Assembly (NCBI GenBank): GCA_031424915.1 | Contig: JANPII010000127.1 | Coordinates: 1-5,697 of the forward strand | Direction: 5' to 3' | Source: JANPII01 sp031424915 | Lineage (GTDB): Bacteria; Pseudomonadota; Alphaproteobacteria; Rickettsiales; Midichloriaceae | DNA: 5,697 bases | Shown here: in pieces, positions 1 to 4,591 of the stretch | Layout of the letters: every line of letters begins with the position of its first letter | Position numbering within the stretch: the stretch's first letter is position 1 | Position numbers and translations under genes: made by a program | Notes under the pieces: model-generated | What the model was told of the DNA's origin: nothing | The model's database searches: none | The model's input: only the letters and a program-made list of their open reading frames with translations

Positions 1-886
1 GGCTAGGATGGGGTTGCAGCTCCCAAACTTTATATAGCAATTTTTGTAACTCGCTGAATTTTTCAGTCTGCAGGTATAGCTCTCCTAGCAAAAGGTTTAG
101 AGGCATAAATGTTGGGCCCCGTTTATGTAATCCTTCCTCTAGTTTTATGAGTGCTTCTTGCGTACGTCCTTCCTTGTAGTCTCTAACTGCAGTATAATGA
201 TGGGCAATAAGGCATAGTTGCCGGATGGTTTCGCGATTGCAGTGTGCAAGTAAAGGTCCAAAATGAAGCAACTCAACCAGCTGCTCCCAGGCCTCGCTGT
301 GCAATAAAATAAAAACATGAGTGGAGGCTAGCCATTCGCTTGGCGCTAAGGTCCATAGTTGCCTACAACAGGCATTTGCTGCTTCCCAATCTTGCGCTTG
401 CATTGCCACACTAATTAATCCTTCCAACCCAGCAGGACGAGTTTGTGGGCAACCTGCCATATCGATAAAAGACTGCTTAATCTGCTCAAGATCCGTATCC
501 AGCAGCGCTACCTCATTGGCTAAAATAAGCTCTAAGCGTGGGGGTATTTTGTGCTTGCGTAAAGCGGTGAGGGTATTTTGTGCTTGACGTGCGTCATGGT
601 TGGCAACAGCAACTAGCAGCTCCTCCAACTGTGAGATGCAATCTGGTCGCCAACGCTTAAATAGCCGCGCAGTAATTTCGCTTGGCCAGCGTAGAATATT
701 TATAGTACCCTGATATAGCATAACAATTATTAATGCTGCACATAATAATACTACTAAAGCATTAAAGACAGTGGTTTCAAGGTGGAAGCCCATACTTTCA
801 ATAATTACAGTATTTTTACGCCAGAGGTACCAAGCAGTACCCAACAAAGCTATAAGCCCTAGTAACCCAAATTTATTTATCCGCAT
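1..886 (-). CDS. hemY: HemY-like inner-membrane protein (3' end outside window)
   Basis: The reading frame starts at the ATG whose complement lies at 884-886 and stays open to the left edge, giving 295 residues. Complete HemY proteins are usually about 400 or more residues, so the C-terminal repeats are missing only because the window ends. Visible features are a first membrane helix (about residues 6-22), a short segment VIIESMGFHLETTV that matches the HemY hallmark between the helices (E. coli HemY has VLIQTDNYNIETSV), a second helix (about 41-58), then a helical TPR-like region. Within it, F-x-D-M...P-x-T-R...GL-x-GL (140-156) and L-x-P-x-x-W (180-185) resemble alphaproteobacterial HemY. 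A GAGG ribosome-binding site (complement at 891-894) lies 4 nt from the start, 9 nt after the stop of the preceding gene, so the two are one operon. HemY is linked by locus to late haem synthesis, but its exact biochemical role is unsettled. It is not the oxygen-dependent protoporphyrinogen oxidase of the same name in Bacillus. Confidence 0.85.
   Translation of the reverse strand, partial: MRINKFGLLGLIALLGTAWYLWRKNTVIIESMGFHLETTVFNALVVLLCAALIIVMLYQGTINILRWPSEITARLFKRWRPDCISQLEELLVAVANHDARQAQNTLTALRKHKIPPRLELILANEVALLDTDLEQIKQSFIDMAGCPQTRPAGLEGLISVAMQAQDWEAANACCRQLWTLAPSEWLASTHVFILLHSEAWEQLVELLHFGPLLAHCNRETIRQLCLIAHHYTAVRDYKEGRTQEALIKLEEGLHKRGPTFMPLNLLLGELYLQTEKFSELQKLLYKVWELQPHPS
542..586. 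repeat. 16-bp direct repeat inside hemY, offset 29 nt
   Basis: The plus-strand word GGGTATTTTGTGCTTG occurs exactly at 542-557 and again at 571-586. The offset of 29 nt is not a multiple of three, so the two copies are read in different frames of hemY (as QAQNT and KHKIP). The 13 nt after each copy differ. Confidence 0.8.
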
Positions 887-895
887 ATTCCCTCA

Positions 896-1648
896 CTAAT
901 TCGCCTTTAACAAGTCAGTCAACAATTCATTAATCTGACAATTAAGCTGTAATCTAATACGCACCTCAGCTAGTAACACTTCAAACTGTTTATCGCCTAT
1001 AGGAATATCACGAAGCTCTATATCTTTGCAATTCAAGTAATATGGTTCTTGCAAACGGTCCTTTACTTCTGCTACCCATTTGTTACGGGCAGTTGTTGCT
1101 TGCAAAGAAGCCACAGGTTGCACTTTTATTATAGCGCTTAAATAAGATAGTACTCCTTCTTTATTAGTATCGGTTGGCGCAATGGCTTTGCCTGTTGCCA
1201 ATTGCTGCATTAAAATGTCGGTGTTTACAACAGCTGATTGATTAACAATTATTAATATTGCGTCGATAGCTTTTTGTGCTTGCTTGGGAGCATAATATCT
1301 TAAATCAGTAGCAATAGCAGTAACTGCCTCAGGTGTGCTAGTTCCATTGGTGATTAAATCCTGTAAGAGACGTAACTTCTGCATTGCAATGAAATGTCGT
1401 GCTTTATCTATAGTATCAGGATCTTCAGGGTGAAGCTTTGTATATTCCTGGAGCTGTATATTTACAGCAGACAAATCTGCATCTAGGTTTTTTATAGCAT
1501 CTCGACATTGTGTTGTAGCGCTAATTTGTGCTGCTACTTGATTGTGCAAGGCTTCATATGCACGTTTGCCTGCTATACCTAAAACTATAAGTATCATTAT
1601 TATTAGGGCTATGCCCCATCCTAACAATTTATTATTAGCCTTTTCCAT
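896..1648 (-). CDS. Mitofilin/HemX-like membrane-anchored protein upstream of hemY
   Basis: This 250-residue protein has a short N-terminal stretch, one membrane helix (about residues 11-27, rich in Ile, Leu and Gly) and a predicted extracytoplasmic helical part. Residues 30-72 look like a coiled coil. Near residue 166 the segment VLSYLSAIIKVQPV resembles the conserved 'L...L..lv.vrpv' stretch of the HemX and alphaproteobacterial mitofilin-like (COG4223) proteins. The main argument is position: a protein of this architecture normally sits directly before hemY, and here the gap is 9 nt. Full-length family members are usually longer (E. coli HemX is about 390 residues), with an extended coiled coil and low-complexity N-terminus, so this looks like a reduced version. 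No convincing Shine-Dalgarno sequence precedes the ATG, and an in-frame stop occurs 18 nt upstream (complement at 1667-1669), so no longer ATG start exists. Function in haem synthesis or membrane shaping is inferred from the locus only. Confidence 0.7.
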   Translation of the reverse strand: MEKANNKLLGWGIALIIMILIVLGIAGKRAYEALHNQVAAQISATTQCRDAIKNLDADLSAVNIQLQEYTKLHPEDPDTIDKARHFIAMQKLRLLQDLITNGTSTPEAVTAIATDLRYYAPKQAQKAIDAILIIVNQSAVVNTDILMQQLATGKAIAPTDTNKEGVLSYLSAIIKVQPVASLQATTARNKWVAEVKDRLQEPYYLNCKDIELRDIPIGDKQFEVLLAEVRIRLQLNCQINELLTDLLKAN

Positions 1649-1665
1649 GCTGCCAAATATCAGTA

Positions 1666-1694
1666 ATTATAGAAGGAATCTATTCTTTATATAA
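1666..1694 (-). promoter_or_regulatory. Candidate promoter for the mitofilin-like/hemY pair
   Basis: Reading leftwards there is a perfect -10 hexamer TATAAT (complement at 1666-1671) and, 17 nt further upstream, TTATAT (complement at 1689-1694), which matches only three of six positions of the -35 consensus. The implied start of transcription near 1659 would leave a leader of only about ten bases, which fits the absence of a clear ribosome-binding site. In A+T-rich DNA a lone TATAAT is weak evidence, and read-through from the upstream fusion gene is equally possible. Confidence 0.3.
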
Positions 1695-1696
1695 TG

Positions 1697-1709
1697 GCAT
1701 GTAGCATGC
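1697..1709. repeat. Short dyad GCATG-TAG-CATGC after the fusion gene
   Basis: A perfect 5-bp inverted repeat with a 3-nt loop lies 14 nt past the stop codon of the symporter/kinase gene. It lacks a following T-run, so it is not a convincing terminator. It may be chance or a small mRNA-end hairpin. Confidence 0.3.
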
Positions 1710-1722
1710 ACTATTGCAATGA

Positions 1723-4257
1723 TTACGCTCTTTTGCTTTTCCTCATGCATGTAAAGTCTAAGATAAACTCAGTAAGCTGTCCTGGCTCAGAATGCACCTC
1801 TATAGTTGCGTCTATAGATTGCAAAGCTTCTTTACAGAAAGCCATGCTTGAGCCTACTTGCGTAGAGGGATCAAAAATTGTGGCAAGTTTCTCTGGATCT
1901 ATGCTCTGGCCTTGGTCGAAGATTTTAAGCCTATAATCTTTAGTCTTTACCATTACTTTGGTGTTTTTACCAGAGTATCTTATTCGGTTAGTAAGCAGAG
2001 TAGAAAGCACTCTAACTATTATATCTCCATCACATTGTAATTCAAAGTTCTCACCTTCGAATTCAATCCTAGTTTTATCAAATTGCGATAGGGAGCTTCC
2101 TTCTATTGCTTTGATGAGTAGATCAAAAATCTTATGCGGTTGGCCTATTATCTTGCCTTGAGCTTTCCATAAAGTATTGCTGAGTGAATTAGAAATATTG
2201 CTCACTATTTGCTCGCTGTCATCTAGTAATTCGAAGATCAGCTTTAAGCTCTTTTTATCTAACTTGCCAGCATTAAAGCTAGCTGCTTCTTGCAACAAAG
2301 TTCTAAATACCCCCGCTGTAATGCTCAGTGAACTAAGCGCAGGATTTAGCTCGCTTACAAGCGCTTTGCTATGCCCTTGCAGTGATTTCATTTTATGTCT
2401 AGCAGAAAGAATTCCCGTAATGCCTAATATACTTATAATAGCTGATATCATGAATATTAACTGTTCTGGTTCAACATCAAGTAAAATGCCTGTATACAGT
2501 ACAGAGGTATTAATATGTTTTAAAGCCCACCCTAGTCCACTGCCAATTGTAACTACCCATAATATGTCAAAGATTGAGTAGGCAAATATTATTAGTGTTA
2601 CTAGCATCCCAATAGCTTGCATGACACTTAGCAAGCTTGGAAGATAGAATAGCCAATAGCTCCCTAGCGCTACGAATAACATCACTGTGAGCTGTAGTAT
2701 AAAATATTGAGCTCTAGTTCCGACGAATGAGATAAAACAAGGCAATAAGACCAGGCTGCAATATAGTAAGAATTCGGGTGCGACCCAGCAACAGGCTAAA
2801 GAAATATGCATTACAACACTGGTAATCGTAAGCAAATATATTCCTATTAATATTTTAGGTGCAAAGCCAGGTGAGTTTAATAATTCAGCACACGCCTTTT
2901 TACTTAAGCTTCGGATGTTCAATCCAAGCAAGCTACCTGTTAACCCAAATAATGAACTTAAAATATAGAAGGTTCCTTCATAGTAAGCACCAAGAAAGGT
3001 CATAGATATTGCTAATGCTGTCGCTATTTTAAGATCTATTGCTCTATATCTATATCCTAAAAACCCAGCTCCCATAGGTAACATGATTATTGGTAGATAG
3101 AAGCTTATAGAAAGTATGATTATGGATAACATATCAGCTGCTTGGGCAGTTGCCAAAAAAGTAGCTAATACTCCAATTGTGATAGTAGAGATGCGTGCGA
3201 TTAATACTTGCTGCATATTAGTTAGCCAGGGCTTAAGCTTCTTCACAACATCATTAGTCAAGATTACAGCACTAGCATTTAACCAAGAGTCGGCCGTAGA
3301 CATAGTAATGGCTAACAAACTAATGCCGCCAACTAATGCCGCAGCAGTAGATAACTGCGGAGCAAGTGTTGCTAGCAACCCATTATTTACTAGGTCTCCC
3401 TTTGGGTATATTACCACTAACACCCAACCAAGGAAAGTCAGCATCAAGATCATAAATAAATCAATCCCCATCACTATGTGTATTGTTTTGTTCAACTGAA
3501 CTTTATTGCCTGAAATCAAGTATCTTTGAAGAAAGGGCGGATCTATCAGTGGAATGCATTGGAAAATAAGAACGGGTAAGACTTGCATTAATGTATTTAC
3601 ATTCAAAGGAATAGCAAGCTTTGCTGATGGTATACTGTGCCATATAGCTATAGGGCCACCAAATTTTATTATTAGCGCTAAGCATATTAGGGGCACTGCT
3701 AACCCAAATATAGAAGCTTGCATGACATCACTCATAATGACCGCCCTAACCCCACCTGTCATTGTGTAAACAATGGTGGCTGTGGCTCCACACAACAAAC
3801 CACTGATAGTATCGATTTGAAAAAAGTATTGCATTACACTGCCTATTATTGCAACTTGCGCTCCAATACAGCCAATACTAGTAATGATAACCACAACATT
3901 AGAAAGCCATAGGCCGAATTCCCCATACAGCTTCTCCATAATTTGTCCTTGGGAAATACAACCTACAAACCGATGTATATTATTGCAAAACACCTTTTTA
4001 GTAACCCACCAACCAATAATTCCCAGGGGCAGTACCATACTAAGCACCATACCTTCCTGGTAGACTTTCTCTACTACGCCAATTGTGCGTATGGAACCTA
4101 AATGTGTTGCATATACAGTAGCAACCAAAACTGCGGTGGGAATTGCGGTATACCCTAAAGCAAATTTTTTAAGCGTCTTAATTTTTTCAGCATGCTTCAG
4201 GCCGCAGAATAAGCAAAAAGCTAGATATGAACATATAGACAGTAAAGTAATGTCCAT
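1723..4257 (-). CDS. Sodium:solute symporter fused to a degenerate histidine kinase
   Basis: Residue numbers count from the outer ATG at 4263 (846 residues). An AAGG site at 4265-4268 is 7 nt from the ATG at 4257 but only 1 nt from the outer one, so Met3 is the likely start. Residues 1 to about 450 form a sodium:solute symporter (SSS) core. KFALGYTAIPTAVLVAT (33-49) is the TM1 region, TMTGGVRAVIMSDVMQ (167-182) is the family signature, and MSTADSWLNASA (321-332) is the TM8 segment whose Ser322/Thr323 match the Na+ ligands Ser340/Thr341 of PutP. About five more hydrophobic segments (470-620) lead to a cytoplasmic kinase-like module of about 220 residues. Its H-box reads LVSELNPALSSL, with Ser637 where the phosphoacceptor His belongs. 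N759 of the N-box is kept. The G1 box is DQGQS (783-787, last Gly lost) and the G2 box is GSSMAFCK (804-811, glycines lost). No PAS domain is seen. Transporter-coupled sensors such as CbrA share this layout. Substrate is unknown, and no response regulator lies in the window. Confidence 0.88.
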   Translation of the reverse strand: MDITLLSICSYLAFCLFCGLKHAEKIKTLKKFALGYTAIPTAVLVATVYATHLGSIRTIGVVEKVYQEGMVLSMVLPLGIIGWWVTKKVFCNNIHRFVGCISQGQIMEKLYGEFGLWLSNVVVIITSIGCIGAQVAIIGSVMQYFFQIDTISGLLCGATATIVYTMTGGVRAVIMSDVMQASIFGLAVPLICLALIIKFGGPIAIWHSIPSAKLAIPLNVNTLMQVLPVLIFQCIPLIDPPFLQRYLISGNKVQLNKTIHIVMGIDLFMILMLTFLGWVLVVIYPKGDLVNNGLLATLAPQLSTAAALVGGISLLAITMSTADSWLNASAVILTNDVVKKLKPWLTNMQQVLIARISTITIGVLATFLATAQAADMLSIIILSISFYLPIIMLPMGAGFLGYRYRAIDLKIATALAISMTFLGAYYEGTFYILSSLFGLTGSLLGLNIRSLSKKACAELLNSPGFAPKILIGIYLLTITSVVMHISLACCWVAPEFLLYCSLVLLPCFISFVGTRAQYFILQLTVMLFVALGSYWLFYLPSLLSVMQAIGMLVTLIIFAYSIFDILWVVTIGSGLGWALKHINTSVLYTGILLDVEPEQLIFMISAIISILGITGILSARHKMKSLQGHSKALVSELNPALSSLSITAGVFRTLLQEAASFNAGKLDKKSLKLIFELLDDSEQIVSNISNSLSNTLWKAQGKIIGQPHKIFDLLIKAIEGSSLSQFDKTRIEFEGENFELQCDGDIIVRVLSTLLTNRIRYSGKNTKVMVKTKDYRLKIFDQGQSIDPEKLATIFDPSTQVGSSMAFCKEALQSIDATIEVHSEPGQLTEFILDFTCMRKSKRA
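2353..2355 (-). other. Ser codon replacing the phosphoacceptor His of the kinase H-box
   Basis: The codon AGC (residue 637 of the fusion protein, counted from 4263) stands where the H-box HELRxPL carries histidine. The flanking E-L-N-P-x-L-S-S residues keep the box recognisable. A His codon (CAT or CAC) is at least two substitutions away, so a single base-call error cannot explain it. Confidence 0.75.
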
Positions 4258-4264
4258 AATCATA

Positions 4265-4269
4265 CCTTC
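4265..4269 (-). promoter_or_regulatory. Ribosome-binding site deciding the fusion gene start
   Basis: GAAGG (complement at 4265-4269) stands 7 nt from the ATG at 4255-4257 and only 1 nt from the ATG at 4261-4263. The usual spacing of 5 to 9 nt favours the inner ATG, which removes two residues from the longest reading. Confidence 0.65.
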
Positions 4270-4288
4270 AAAAATTACAATATGGCTG

Positions 4289-4317
4289 ATTTTATGTTAC
4301 GCTTAGGGCTTGGGCAA
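4289..4317 (-). promoter_or_regulatory. Promoter of the symporter/kinase gene
   Basis: Reading leftwards, TTGCCC (complement at 4312-4317, four of six matches to TTGACA) and TAAAAT (complement at 4289-4294, five of six matches to TATAAT) are separated by exactly 17 nt. The stretch directly upstream of the -35 (4318-4355) is very A/T-rich with A- and T-tracts, as expected of an UP element. Transcription would begin near 4282, leaving a leader of about 20-25 nt that just contains the ribosome-binding site. The -35 sits inside the small dyad CTTG-GG-CAAG (4309-4318). This is the best promoter in the window by eye. Confidence 0.6.
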
Positions 4318-4334
4318 GAGCTTTTTTATTGTTA

Positions 4335-4355
4335 AAAGTTAAAATATTAAACTTT
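4335..4355. repeat. AAAGTT / AACTTT dyad upstream of the fusion promoter
   Basis: Perfect 6-bp arms AAAGTT (4335-4340) and AACTTT (4350-4355) flank an A/T-rich 9-nt centre, itself nearly self-complementary. The centre at 4345 is about 60 bp upstream of the predicted start of the fusion gene, a usual place for an activator site. It could also be chance in A+T-rich DNA. Confidence 0.35.
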
Positions 4356-4373
4356 AGGAGCTTGTGGGTAAGG

Positions 4374-4390
4374 TACTTGTTTAGCAAGTA
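4374..4390. repeat. 17-bp dyad TACTTG-N5-CAAGTA in the divergent region
   Basis: Perfect 6-bp arms TACTTG (4374-4379) and CAAGTA (4385-4390) surround TTTAG. The word TACTTGT recurs at 4529-4535, nearer the rightward gene. The size and symmetry are those of a dimeric regulator site, but no regulator gene is present to support this. Confidence 0.35.
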
Positions 4391-4470
4391 ATTTCCTAAA
4401 CTTGATGTTATATCCCAATGAGCGAGAGCAGTGAAAGTATAGGGTTACTACTTCTTCTATGATCTCTTGT

Positions 4471-4499
4471 TTGACAAAGAATCACTATATGCATATTTA
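4471..4499 (+). promoter_or_regulatory. Candidate promoter for the 359-residue gene (distal)
   Basis: A perfect -35 hexamer TTGACA (4471-4476) is followed after 17 nt by TATTTA (4494-4499), a poor -10 with three matches. CATATT (4492-4497) matches four positions but at a spacing of only 15 nt. The -10 region overlaps the palindrome ATATGCATAT (4487-4496), so a regulator bound there would block it. The leader would be about 85 nt. Confidence 0.4.
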
Positions 4500-4520
4500 T
4501 TTCGTACATAAATTATATGC
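4491..4520. repeat. Inverted repeat at the start region of the 359-residue gene
   Basis: GCATATTTAT (4491-4500) pairs with ATAAATTATATGC (4508-4520) apart from a 3-nt bulge, around the loop TTCGTAC. The left arm also belongs to the perfect 10-bp palindrome ATATGCATAT (4487-4496). The 9-nt word ATTATATGC of the right arm (4512-4520) is repeated at 4587-4595, across the start codon of the gene. This could be an operator or a leader hairpin. Confidence 0.4.
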
Positions 4521-4531
4521 AAGCAAGCTAC

Positions 4532-4560
4532 TTGTATTATTTATCTTGATCTGCTATAGA
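4532..4560 (+). promoter_or_regulatory. Candidate promoter for the 359-residue gene (proximal)
   Basis: TTGTAT (4532-4537, three of six matches) and TATAGA (4555-4560, four of six) are spaced by 17 nt. Transcription would start near 4567 and give a leader of about 25 nt containing the AAGG ribosome-binding site at 4580-4583. It is an alternative or addition to the distal candidate. Confidence 0.35.
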
Positions 4561-4591
4561 TACCGTTAAACACTAAAACAAGGTTGATTAT

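Noticed and set aside
321..587. Plus-strand open frame of 88 residues
   Set aside because: It is antisense to hemY, whose frame has recognisable HemY features, and has no support of its own.
1694..1722. Possible rho-independent terminator after the fusion gene
   Set aside because: The GCATG/CATGC stem is only 5 bp and no T-run follows in the direction of transcription.
2371..2373. His631 of the fusion protein as the real phosphoacceptor
   Set aside because: It sits six residues before the H-box position, in GHSKAL, without the following E-L/R-x-P-L pattern. The E-L-N-P-x-L motif places Ser637 at the acceptor site.
2177..2581. Plus-strand open frame of 134 residues
   Set aside because: It lies wholly antisense to the symporter/kinase gene, has no family motifs and biased composition, and is the usual shadow of a strongly coding minus-strand frame.
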